In this document: piece by piece, positions 53,764-64,000 of the stretch
How positions within the stretch are numbered: position 1 is the stretch's first letter
Layout of the letters: each line of letters starts with the position of its first letter
Assembly: GCA_020466095.1 (NCBI GenBank)
Contig: CM035808.1
Span: 51,038,004-51,102,003 of the forward strand
From: Chlorops oryzae
Lineage: Eukaryota > Arthropoda > Insecta > Diptera > Chloropidae
Reading direction: 5' to 3'
DNA length: 64,000 nt
Program-made: the position numbers and the translations under genes
The notes under the pieces: model-generated
Database searches by the model: none
Told to the model about the DNA's origin: nothing
What the model saw: only the letters and a program-made list of their open reading frames with translations

Positions 53764-55420
53764 GGAATGTATAATACACTCAACGATATAACAATGAGGA
53801 ATAATGAGTATATTGAGGAGTTGCATCAAAAAGGTTTCATAAATGACAGGGAAAAATTGAGTCTGATCTCAAGAACGGCGATAGCTCCTAGGATATATAG
53901 CCTACCAAAAGTCCACAAGGAGGGCACACAATTGAGACCAATATGCTTAGCAATAAATTCACCCGCTTCAAAATAAAAAACTCTTTAGAGTTAAAACAGA
54001 AGATAAACCGGACGTATGCTTACGAAGACGAAATAATGGTGTCATTCGACGTGGTTGCTTTGTTTCCCAGTGTACCAGTTGACAAAGCCTTAAAATATAT
54101 AGAGAATAATTGGACAACAGTGAAACAATACACATAAACTGACAACAAAAATTTGTTCATGGAAGGACTACGATTTTGCATTAAAGAAAATAGTTACTTT
54201 GAGTACCGTAACAAAATATACAACCAGCGCAAAGGAACACCTGCATCTCCCATCATAGCTGACATATCTATGGAGACTTTTGGAGAAGGCCATGGATAAA
54301 TTCCCAGTTAAACCAATGATTTTAGTCAAATACGTCGATAAAATTTTCGCGATTGCACTGCTTGGATAGTATTGACAAAAACATTAAATTTACAATTGAG
54401 AAGGAAAATAATGAGCAACTACCATTTCTGGATACACTGATAACGAGGCACAATACCCAATTAAGAACAACTTGGTATCAAGAAACAATGGAATCTGGAA
54501 TAATGATAAACTTCAATTCACAGCACCCACATACGGTAAAAATGAACACGGCAAAAATTTTATAAGAAGAGTTCTTGACACAACCGATACAACGTTCCAC
54601 AAAGACAATAAAAATCGGATTTTACACACACTCCTGAAAAATGACTACCCAGAGATAACGGCAAAACATGACAAAACTAAAGAAGGATCAGCGAGGATCT
54701 ACAAAACCTTCACAAACTCTGGAAAATTAATCGATACCATAAGAAAAACAAATATCTACAACAAGGAAGGACAATTTTTCGGAAAAACAAAGGACAAGAT
54801 CAATGACGAAGATAAATCAGACGTAATATATGAAATTAAATGTAAGGGTAACGGGTCCGACTTATGCAATATGGTATATGTGGCGACGACTAAAACAAAA
54901 CTGAAGACCAGGATATCAGCACAAAAAGCCGGGAAATCCTCTAAACCAACAGCTTTAGCGGAACATTGCGCCGAAAAACACCACTGTGCAGACTTTGAAA
55001 ATGTGAGAATCTTAAAACAAGGAAAACATTACTCACGAAGTCTAATGCTAGAAATGCTGCACATTATAAAAGTTCCAACAAATAATAGAATCAAATACAA
55101 AGCTGACGTTGATAATCGCGCCAATGCATATAGACATATTATCAAAAAGAAATAGTCCAAAAATGAAGATGAAGCAGAGAGGTTGTGCGGATAAAAATGT
55201 GTATTTTTCTGTTGTTAATTTTATATAAATACTTTTTGTTTTTTGTTTTAATGTCAACATTTTTTAAATGTTTTAATTTAAATATTGTCATGGTAAGTGT
55301 TTATAATATCTCGAGTAATATGTGAACTAATTGTGTTGTATTTAATAGGATCAATAAATCCCTGAAGATGCTTGCCGGAGGCAACCGAAAATTCGGATAA
55401 ATAAAAAAATAAATCAATTG
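53764..55420 (+). pseudogene. Penelope-like retroelement (RT plus GIY-YIG region), damaged
   Basis: The RT pieces are APRIYSLPKVHKEGTQLRPI (53767-53976), MVSFDVVALFPSVPV (53943-54137) and RKGTPASPIIADI (about 54225). The catalytic motif, normally Tyr-x-Asp-Asp, reads KYVDKIFAI, so the second Asp is Lys. Frames shift near 53975, 54137 (stop) and 54290. The last part (54472-55155) holds the region equivalent to the GIY-YIG endonuclease: VIYEIKCKG, NMVYVATTKTKLKTRISAQK and ALAEHCAEKHHC. Downstream at about 55370 comes CCTGAAGATG, a short stem, and CCGAAAATT, a hammerhead-like terminus. The 5' end is truncated. Confidence 0.82.
55366..55402 (+). ncRNA. hammerhead-like motif at the Penelope-like 3' end
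   Basis: CTGAAGA (fits CTGANGA), a TTGCC-GGA-GGCAA stem-loop with a C-C mismatch near its base, and then GAAA. The order and spacing fit the minimal hammerheads reported in Penelope-like terminal repeats. The stem I/III sides are very short, so activity is doubtful. Confidence 0.45.
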
Positions 55421-57240
55421 ACGACCTTAAGCCTGTAAACTTAATATATGCATTCAAAAAATAATAAAATTAAGATTTCGGCTAGGTCACAGAAATTGAT
55501 TTCAAAACCGTGTAAAATTAAAATCCTCCTAAATTCGTTCAGATATAGTTTTTTCTGGGTTTTCGACTTCCAACTCTACGAGGCTAAATATATATGTTTT
55601 TTTGCTCGTCAGATACGATGAAATGGAATGCGACAACCTTTTTTAGGGTACATGAAATTAGGCAAACCGAATTTTTTTTTTTCAATTTCGTTTATTTTGT
55701 CGATGTAATTGATCGACAAGAAAATATATTCCAAATATATCTAAGGGGCTGTAGTGGAAACTACAGACGCCATGGATTATTTTAAGGCGGCCGCTCTGGC
55801 CGCTCTAGCCACTCTTAATGTAAAATTGGCCACTCTAAATCACAGAATTGGACGCTCTTAAAATATAATTTCGTAATGAAAACTCGTCAGAAATATGACA
55901 AAAATTCTTTCTCTCTTTCTTACGGCAGCGTGAAGCGGTCAATAGCGATAAAAGTGGTACAAACGATTACTTTATAATCAGCGATTATTAATCATCCCTT
56001 CGCTTGTGTTAACGATAGTATGTGTGAAAGCCGACTTAGCCCTAGGAATGCTAGGATGCATCCCTGATTCAAGTTATGAAATGAAAAGACTGCAAAATGT
56101 ACACATATTAGCGATCGAGACATGTTTCTTTTTCTTTTTAGTCAACGACACATTTATGTTCCTTATTTTTATTAAAATAAAATACCGTTTAAGTATGTAC
56201 AAAATTTATGAAAAAAAATGCATTAAAACCTATATTAAAAAAGGTCCGCTCTTAATTTTTCTTAAAATAATCTATGACAGACGCATTTAGCATTTTTAAA
56301 AAATGCAAATTTCAAATTTTTCAAATTTTCACAAAATTCTAAATGCGAAACGCAGTGGAAACGGGTCTAGCATCCTTAAAGATGCAAATGCTAAATGCGG
56401 TGTAGTGGAAATAGCCCCTAATATTTATGAATATACCAAAAATTACCTACATTTTGGCTATTTCAATAAATCTCTCCCTTTTTCCTTTCAAGTGATTTTC
56501 CTACAAATGGCAACACTGCTTGCAATTGTTAATAAACAAACAGCTGTCAAACACATACACCTCGCATAAGTGGAAACGCTCGAAGTTTTTAGCTAAACAT
56601 ATCAGACTTAACGGACTTAATGGAAACGCACTATAAGCCTCTATTGCACGCGAAAATAAAAAAAAAGTTTATGGAAATAGATATACCTACTTATAATAAT
56701 TTTTTAAGCCTTAATAAAACAATTTAGTGCGGGGAAAAATTGTTGGCCACATTTTTGTTGTATCATGCAGTAAAGGGTTAATTTACCCATTTATAGCGAC
56801 AAATGTTTGTCCCAATTATTCAATATTTAATGTAGAAAAGGGTTAATAACCATTAGACACGAAAAAACTTTTTTCCGCTTATTTCATATATCATGCAATA
56901 GAGGGTTAAAATATCTAAAAATAAATTTTCGTCAAAAATAGCACCCATCTTCTCGCAAACATTCAACCAAGCGGTCCTTTTATATCGTTTGTCGAGATAT
57001 TTTTTCATTTTTTACATCCCTGAGTTTTGGGTATTCCTTCACACATGATATCAATTCTGCGATATCAATACCGACCGTCATTATGCCGCTCGTCTGCAGT
57101 CGCCCACTTCTCAACTTCTCAACGCAAAACCGCGGCGAAAATTTGCCATGTTAGTCAACGCTCATCGCGTGAAGGATTACATCCATTTCTGTATACTTTG
57201 AAACGCGCCGCGTCGAATTTCCGCACCCACTTTTACCAAC
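55421..57240. other. intronic sequence, possible old hAT-like repeat, no gene
   Basis: TAAGGGGCTGTAGTGGAAAC at about 55740 and, inverted, TTAGGGGCTATTTCCACTAC ending at about 56430 may be the ends of an old 0.7-kb MITE. The rest is AT-rich. Frames of 60-95 codons show no domains. Confidence 0.35.
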
Positions 57241-57264
57241 TGTAGATACGATATCTGCTCCTGT

Positions 57265-58060
57265 TCATAAAACCAATTTAGATGATGTCGATGAAGCCAT
57301 AAATAATATGAAAACTAGTAAGACTACTGGTATGGATTATGTATTAGCTGAGGTTTGGAAGTCAGGTCAATTCATCTCTTAATTACAGGAGTTATTTAAC
57401 CAACTAATTATGGAAAAGAGAGTCCGCTCAGACTGGCTAATGAGTACAACTGTACCCATATGGAAAAAGAAAGGCAACTCAGCAGATTTTTCAAATGATA
57501 GGCCGATTAGGCTCTTATCCCACATTTTAAAGGGTTTGGAAGGGTACTGGATAAATAATATCGTGAAATATTCGGGCTGAAGATAATCCAACCTAAGTTC
57601 GTTAAAAACTATTGCAACACTGAAGCAATTCTCGCCGCTAGGGTTTTAATGGAAAAACGCCGCGAAAAATAATTTTCACTCCACATGGCCTTCCTTAATT
57701 TAGAAAAAACGGGCAAAATCTCCCTTACGTAACTAATGGATAGCCCCTTAACAACAGTAGCAGAAAGACAATTTAGTGTTATTGAAACAAAGATACTCCG
57801 CTGCATATTCGGACTGACTCGTCTTAATCATGTACTAAACGTAGACATCCGTAGCAGTTATGCAGATGCTTCAATTATTGGAAAAATGTGGGAAGCAAGG
57901 ACACGATGTTATGGACACGTCCTGGGAGCAAATCAGGATAACTTGGTAAAAAGGGCTACGCGATACAAATTCAAGGTTTCCGGAAACGAGGGCGTCCGAA
58001 AAGCGTTGAATGGACACAATAAATTGGGACCTCAGGGCTGTAGGAATAACCTCGGATGAT
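57265..58060 (+). pseudogene. RTE-like non-LTR retrotransposon remnant
   Basis: The first stretch translates to DDVDEAINNMKTSKTTGMD, followed after a stop by LQELFNQLIMEKRVRSDW, TTVPIWKKKGNS and NDRPIRLLSH, which is the start of an RTE-clade RT domain. The catalytic palm is missing. The second piece (57736-58059) has the RTE C-terminal motif: ERQFSVIETKILRCIFGLTR, then GKMWEARTRCYGHVL. The internal deletion and stops make it dead. Confidence 0.75.
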
Positions 58061-58680
58061 AGAACAAAATGGAGGAACTGGTCGCGTTTTGCGGTCCCGG
58101 GAAAGGCCGGGAAACTTGGAAACGCAAGAAGAAGAATTAAAAACTAGTATCTTCTGCAATCGTCCATTTTCTGCGGTATCGCTCATAGCAGCTCAAATAC
58201 TTCACGAAAGGGACAAAAGTCAACTTGAAATATCTGAAAAAGTTGTATGGATGGTTTAGCCAGATGCAAATATTTTTAATTGTGACTGTTAGCAGGTATA
58301 TATTAAGCTAAATTGTGCACATAGTCGTACCTTGGAACTATTCGAAGCAGTATTATTTATTGACTAAAATATTTCGTCTTTTTATCAAAAACTCAAAATA
58401 AGAAGAGGTATTTTAATGGGCTGTTTTCTAAACACTGCAATATAAAAAAAATAGACTGTAATATGTAAAATATTAGTGGTTCCACACTAAAGTCGGCAAT
58501 TTAATAATTCGTTGGTCGATACTTTTTAATATTTTTTAGATTTACTTTATTTGATTTTATAATTTGATAAATCGGTAGAATTTCAAAAACAAAAGGCATA
58601 TAAAAAAGTATGAAACTACTGACGTCAGTCTGAACACGCCTAATTTTTTTCATATTAAAGTTTTCTTTTCTTATATCGTT
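58061..58680. other. intronic AT-rich sequence
   Basis: No gene or clear repeat boundary is seen. Confidence 0.35.
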
Positions 58681-59517
58681 TTTATACCCGACACACTCTG
58701 TGCCGAGGGTATATTGCGTTTGTGTGGTTGTGTGTAACACCCATAACTAGTCGAACTAGACCATACAAAATATATATAGAAATGATCAGCGTCACCAGGA
58801 GATTTGATTTAGTCCGTCTGTCTGTATACAGTTTTCTTATCGATGGAATTGAGCTATCTTGACAAAATTTGATATGCGTGCTCACGGGGACATGAGTAAG
58901 ATTAATCCGAAAACCGATCGGACCATTTTTAGGGGTACCTCCATTACTAGGGTCTGTTATGAAAATCACAAAAACTGCTCTAAAACCAGAGTTTTTCAAG
59001 ATATTTTGATGAAAATTGGTATTTGAACATATTTAAAGGCAAGTAATATGATTTCAAAAAATTGGAAAATTGGGTGTGGCAGAAGGGCGTTTTTCGAATA
59101 TTGTCTCTTACACCCAAAATTCAAATGGGACTTGAACAAAAATTGCCACTTATGCTTCCTTTGTAGCCATAAACATCTTATCCAAAAATTTCTTTGATAG
59201 CTCCATTATTAAGAGTACCTATAGTACTAGTGTCTGTCACAAAAATCTCAAAACTGCCCCAAAATAGGACTTTTTCGAAAAATTTCAATGAAACTTAGAA
59301 TTTGAGCGTATATTTAAGCCTCCGATTAGAATTCAAAAGAATTTGAAACGTGGGCGTGGAATAAGGGCGGTTTTCATAAAGAAATTTAACAAATGTCGGT
59401 ATATGTGGCCCCTTATGGCCTTAAACACCTTGATTTAAAAAATTATTTGAACATGTGTATCTGTGTCGGGTATTCTGGTGTCAGGCTCGCCTGACTATAA
59501 CACCCTTACTTGTTCTT
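58681..59517 (+). repeat. CCCGACACA hairpin-ended dispersed repeat, copy 1
   Basis: It starts with a hairpin, TATACCCGACACACTCTGTG then CCGAGGGTATA, and ends TGTGTCGGGTATTCTGG, GTCAGGCTCGCCTGAC and TAACACCCTTACTTG. Two internal segments are related to each other: TTTTTAGGGGTACCTCCATT with TAGGGTCTGTTATGAAAATC near 58930, and AAGAGTACCTATAGTACTAG with TGTCTGTCACAAAAATCTCA near 59215. A reversed copy lies at about 63500-63935. Non-coding. Confidence 0.7.
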
Positions 59518-59990
59518 ATTTCGTTATTCTTACACCACTATTGATCCTTTATTTAAAACAAACCGCATAAAATTATATTCATTAATGCATACAGATTGAT
59601 TATTTCTTCAATAGAATTCAATGATTATTTCATTATGCCTATATATGTATAATACGAAATTCGTACTGATTAAAGAATAATAAATAAAAACGATTTTGAC
59701 GACGACCCATTTGCTGCAGTAAGCCTCATGTCGTAACGTTGCCAAAATGTGCAAAGCATTTTTCGTATGGCTTACAACAAAACGCTTTCAGAAGTTAACA
59801 TTCTTTATTGGAAATAGCATGAAGTTATAATTATTTAATAAGGCTTCGAATCGAAACTTTCAATAGCCAAAAATTCAATCCTATAGGATTAACAACAGCC
59901 TTTATGGTCCTAACAAATTTATTCTTCTGGTATCATATAAGATATACTGTTGAAATCGCTCTATAATGCTGTTTTATTATTATTTTTTAG
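59518..59990. other. end of bys intron 1
   Basis: No gene is seen. The segment ends with a pyrimidine/AT tract and TTTTTTAG acceptor at 59990. Confidence 0.45.
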
Positions 59991-61205
59991 GTTGTTGATT
60001 CCAAAACAAGTACTAAAATTTTGGCTGCTGCGAAACTGCAACAGCTAGAAATTAATGAAGAAAACTTTCCCAATCTGTGTAATTCTCGAAGGCCTCGTAA
60101 TGTAAATTTAAGTAAGTGAAAAAATAAATTCAACAATAGATACTAAATTTGGGGTTTTTAAAGGAAGTGGTGATGTTGACAGCGAAAGTGATGCCTTTGT
60201 GTGTGAAACTGAGTTATTGAATGAGCTTCAAATTAACGAACAGGATGCCAAGGCTTTTGGACGCTATACACATCCAGATGAAGCCAAACGAACACTAAAA
60301 CTTTCGGATGTAATAATGGAAAAAATTCAGAAAAAACATGATGACATACATACAAAACTTTTAGATGATAATGGATCACTAAAAATCGAAGATATTGACC
60401 CAAGGTGAGTAAGTTAATTAATTACTCTGCGATCTTTTAACTAACGAGTTCAGTGACGCAGAGTTCGAGAAATGTACGATGGAGTGCGGGATGTAATGCG
60501 ACGCTTTCGCGGTGGGAAAGTACCAAAAGCGTTTAAGATCATACCAAAATTACGCAATTGGGAACAAATACTTTTCATTACAGAACCGCACCAGTGGAGT
60601 GCAGCTGCAATTTTTGAAGCAACAAGGTTACTACTTGATTTATACAAAATTCTTAATATATTATATATATAAAAATATAATATTTTTTTTAGAATTTTCA
60701 GTGCAGTCCTTTCACAATCCATGGCACAAAGATTTTATAATCTTGTATTACTTCCACGTGTACGCGATGATCTTGCAGAATATAAAAAGTTAAACATGCA
60801 TTTGTACAATGCACTTAAGAAGGCTCTTTTCAAGCCAGCGGCTTTCATGAAGGGGATTATTTTACCCTTGCTTGAAGCTGGTGATTGTACCCTACGAGAA
60901 GCTATTATTTTTGGAAGCATCATTGCGCGGAATTCTATTCCAGTACTTCATTCATCCGCTTGTCTACTCAAAATATGTGAAATGGGTTACACTGGGGCCA
61001 ATTCTATATTCATACGATACTTTTTCGATAAGCGTTATGCGTTGCCATATCGTGTAATTGATGCTGCTGTTTTTCATTTTTTGAGATTTGAGAATGATAA
61101 GCAAGAAATGCCAGTTCTGTGGCATCAAAGTCTTTTGACATTTGTTCAACGATACAAAAACGACATTTCGTCTGAGCAGAAAGATGCACTTCTAAGTCTA
61201 TTGAG
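59991..61205 (+). CDS. bys: bystin, exons 2-5 (most of the conserved domain)
   Basis: The exons are 59991-60111, 60164-60404, 60462-60626 and 60693-61205, all with GT/AG ends and compatible phases. With exon 1 they encode about 390 residues. Exon 2 gives [20 protein letters not shown], and exon 3 an acidic stretch and [19 protein letters not shown]. Exon 4 gives [20 protein letters not shown] and [20 protein letters not shown]. Exon 5 gives [55 protein letters not shown], and [22 protein letters not shown] sequence with Met in the second position. These are hallmark bystin blocks. The protein works in late 40S ribosomal subunit maturation. The last codon is split (phase 2), and the missing exon (about 40-45 residues by comparison with the family) was not found before 64000. 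No lesion is seen, so the gene appears functional. Confidence 0.92.
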
Positions 61206-61317
61206 GTAATTAAATTTATTTTTTATTTGCGCAGTAATGTAAGATTACTGGCAAGAATGAATTTATGGAATTGAAAATGCTTAATTCAGGTTTTATCCGT
61301 TATTTTGCTTGTTCTTT

Positions 61318-61930
61318 TTATACCCAGCGTAAGCAGGGTATACTAGTTTTGTGCGGATCTTGTAACAGCCAGAACTAAGCTCCGTAGATATCAAATCCGT
61401 AGGATCAAAAACTGAATTGATTTAGACATGTCCGTCTGTCCGTCCGTCCGTGGTCGGATCTCCTCCGAAACGGCTGGACCAACCAAGTCGAAATTTGGCA
61501 CACAGGTATATCGGGAACCGAGTATGAATCCTAAGTAAAAATGGGAGACATCCGCCCACTGCCACGCCCACAAATTAATATAATATGTTTTCAGTAAAAC
61601 GCTTGTAACTTGCGAACCACTCAACACATTTCATTGATATTTGGTGTACTGGTAAACTACAAAAAAGGACATATCCTGGGGAAAAAATGGACGCATTCGT
61701 CCTCGAGATACGCCCACAAATAAGGGTTTATCGTAACTTGTGAAGTAAAAGGCGTAGAAGCTTCAAATTCACAATATAGGTTGATCAAGGCAAATGAAAG
61801 GTGTAGGAAAAAAATTTATGTGGCCCACCTACTGCCACGCCCACAAATGGAGAGGCAAAACAGTGCGCCAATAATGTCGGGACGCTGGGTATTTCAAAGT
61901 CGGGCTTGACCGACTTTAGCTGTCTTACTT
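61318..61930 (+). repeat. TATACCCAGC hairpin-ended dispersed repeat in bys intron 5
   Basis: It starts with the hairpin TATACCCAGCGTAAGCAGGG then TATAC and closes with GACGCTGGGTATTTC, TCGGGCTTGACCGACTTTAG and TCTTACTT. Organisation resembles the CCCGACACA family: a hairpin start, TGTCCGTCTGTCCGTCCGTC and a regulatory-like end, though the sequence differs. It is non-coding, with no assignable superfamily. Confidence 0.65.
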
Positions 61931-62701
61931 ATATTTGATTAATTTAATGTGCAATATCAATTTTGAATAATTAAAATTAAATTCGTCAAGTCGGAATACA
62001 TATTAAATTTATTAAGATATTTTTCCTATAGGATAACTAAAGTATGAAAAGACACCCCGCCAGATTTTCTACAAGTGAAGCGGAGCGGCGAATAACGTTG
62101 TAAGTGACAAAATTCACATTTTTGCAAATTTTCTCTGCCATTCAGTACTTACAAGGCCACTTCGCTGTTTGAAGGTTCCGAAGTATTGAGAAATGTCCAA
62201 GAGTTGACCAAATAACAATATTTTAGGGAAAGCTTAAAGGGCTAGACAATTATTGAAAGCGAATGTCCAAAAATAAGGTTAAAAAAATTTGTCACTTAAA
62301 ACGTTATTCGCGACTCCGCTTTAATTATGTCTTCATTTTAGCGCCATTATTTGATTATTATATATAGTTTCTTATCTTTTAAATTTCGTTCTTATTTATC
62401 CTAATATTTTTTGCTGACAACTAATAATGTTAACCCCAGCAGGCAAAATGCGCTAGAAAAATTGAAAAGTTCTATTGTAGCTCAAAATGAGCTTAAGAAG
62501 ATGTAAATATGAGATTCAAATTGAAAACCGAAAATCAAACTCGTTGTGAGCCATAACACAAGTTTACAAATGGCATTGAACTTTTAGATCTGAGAAACTG
62601 ACAGTAGTTTTTGACGTAATTTAGTGTGCTGAACTCGAACATTTCAACAGTTTTTTAAGATTGGCTCTAGATTCGGAGATATGGACCAAAAACCGTTATT
62701 T

Positions 62702-63315
62702 AGGACATTGACTCACTTAACAAGTTGTATATAACTTCATTTTTTATCAACCGATTTTAAGTTTTTTACGTCTATAAAATGTCAAAATAATGTTATTTCC
62801 AGAAACATAAACAGCTTGCTGAAACTTTACTACTTTATTGGAATTTTTCTCATGGCAAAGTGAACTTGTTGGAACTTTTTCCAAATTTTTCAACTTTGAA
62901 GCCATTCTTTTATACTTTTTCATCTCTCGCTCACAGTTTCTATGCGTGTGAAAAAAATGCTATCTTTTACGCTCATTTACACATGGAGCTAACACTTTCG
63001 GCAGCTCTGCTTATGAGTGTAACAACAATTTGAGAGGAAAATTAAATTTCATTTTGAGTTACAATTCACTTTCTCAATTTACTCTTAAATAGAAAGGGTT
63101 GCCATCGTATACAAGGACATTGACTTACTTGACAAGCTGTAACTTCATTGTTTATCAACCGATTTTAAGTTTTTACGTTTATAAAAAGTCAAAAGAATGC
63201 TCTTTCCAGAAACATAAACAGCTTGCTGAAACTTTACTACTTTATTGGACATTTTCTTATGACAAAGTGAAAATAATTTGTTGGAACTTTTTCCAAATTT
63301 TTCTACCTTGGAGCC
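62702..63315 (+). repeat. direct repeat, about 200 bp, two copies
   Basis: Segments 62702-62905 and 63114-63315 share AGGACATTGACT, ATCAACCGATTTTAAGTTTT, TCCAGAAACATAAACAGCTT and TTGGAACTTTTTCCAAATTT in the same order. The copies differ by small indels. They are non-coding, and their origin is unknown. Confidence 0.75.
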
Positions 63316-63469
63316 TTTTTATTCCAATTGGTTCCACTACAAAGACCTCACATCGGCATTATTCAAGAAAAAAAATTTAATTTCCAACAAAATCACGTAC
63401 GTTCTTCACAATCGGTTGAAAATAGTCGAAGCTAATCAACTTTTTACAGAAAAGGCTTGAATATAAAAT

Positions 63470-63935
63470 CCTTCTATAGAACGGTCCACATACTGACCAA
63501 AAATTGTGGCCGCAGCAGTAAGCACGGAATTACCTTCTGACACGCCCAATTTTCCAATTTTCGGAAATCATATTACTTGCGTTTAAAAATGTTCAAATAC
63601 CAAATTTCATAAAAATATTTTAGAAAACTTCGATTTTAGAGCAGTTTTTGTGATTTTCGTAACAGACCCTAGTACTGGAGGTACCCCTAAAAATGGTCCG
63701 ATCGGGTCCATTCTCGAACTTGATCTTACTCATGTTCCCGTGTGAAGATAGCTCAACTCCTTCGATGAGAAAACTGTAAGGACAGACGGACGGACATGTC
63801 TAAATCGAATCTCCTGGTGAGGCTAATCATTTCTATATACATATATTTTGTTTGGTCTATTTTGACTGGATCTGGGTGTTACACACAACCACACACATGC
63901 AATATACCCCCGACACAAAGTGTGTCGGGTATAAA
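63470..63935 (-). repeat. CCCGACACA hairpin-ended repeat, copy 2 (reverse)
   Basis: It reads as the reverse complement of the first part of the repeat at 58681: TATACCCGACACACTTTGTG at the right end, then TGTGTGTGGTTGTGTGTAAC, and GGGGTACCTCCAGTACTAGG further left. It is truncated compared with copy 1. Confidence 0.7.
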
Positions 63936-64000
63936 AAGAAAGACGGGGAAATTTTAGCTTCAGATTTGTTGTGTTTGTTGTAATATTGATTTCACCTTGT

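Larger units (their letters stand above)
36379..59990 (+). other. bys: bys intron 1, 23.6 kb, filled with nested transposons
   Basis: The intron is bounded by the donor GTAAGAAT and an acceptor with a TTTATTATTATTTTTTAG tract. Within it lie the Merlin, mariner, jockey-like, LTR, foldback, hAT MITE, Penelope-like, RTE-like and hairpin repeats listed below. No other host exon was recognised inside. The other bys introns are only about 50-70 bp, so the expansion is due to insertion. Confidence 0.7.

Noticed and set aside
62030..62130. Candidate last exon of bystin after TTTTTCCTATAG
   Set aside because: The following codons (for example an early TAA) do not give the conserved C-terminal bystin sequence; the last exon is presumably outside the window.

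Overview
The window looks like a chromosomal segment of a higher fly (Diptera; a tephritid or a relative is my guess from style, not proof). Reasons: introns with GT/AG ends, a split bystin gene whose upstream region carries TATCGATA (DRE-type) motifs, and a dense, nested load of insect-type transposable elements (Gypsy/Ty3, jockey-like, RTE-like, Penelope-like, mariner, Merlin, PIF/Harbinger, hAT-like foldbacks, tRNA-derived SINEs). I see no bacterial-type operons.

Only two ordinary host genes are visible. One is an intronless gamma-glutamyltransferase-like membrane protein on the minus strand (29305-31131). The other is bystin (bys) on the plus strand: exon 1 is at 36247-36378, exons 2-5 are at 59991-61205, and the last exon lies off the right edge or was not found. 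The 23.6-kb first intron of bys holds most of the transposons of the right half.

Layout. 1-4.85 kb: palindromic MITEs, Penelope-like fragments, a short tandem repeat, and a broken gene of unknown, probably transposon, origin. 4855-24310: one compound LTR retrotransposon insertion arranged LTR-internal-LTR-internal-LTR on the minus strand, bounded by a 4-bp AACC duplication. The first unit has open gag and pol frames, and its Gag starts with a RING-H2 finger. The second unit is frameshifted and then dissolves into about 3.2 kb of homopolymer-like sequence (18.1-21.35 kb) that I read as a corrupted assembly. The third LTR carries a 2.5-kb foldback element with an 8-bp target duplication. 24.3-29.2 kb: foldback, SINE-like and Harbinger-derived repeats. 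31.8-36.1 kb: two inverted copies of a MITE family with 8-bp duplications, a SINE with a 13-bp duplication, and MITEs up to the bys promoter.

Inside bys intron 1: a Merlin transposase gene interrupted by a 1271-bp mariner and ending in histone-type 3' processing signals; a jockey-like element interrupted by a 3636-bp LTR element with perfect TAAG duplications; a second foldback copy with two nested insertions; a Penelope-like element with a hammerhead-like terminus; an RTE remnant; and dispersed hairpin-ended repeats.

The most interesting leads are the RING-H2 Gag, the canonical histone stem-loop plus downstream-element signal at the end of a Merlin transposase frame, and the GGT-like protein that lacks the usual catalytic threonine. 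All calls come from reading the sequence; no searches were run.
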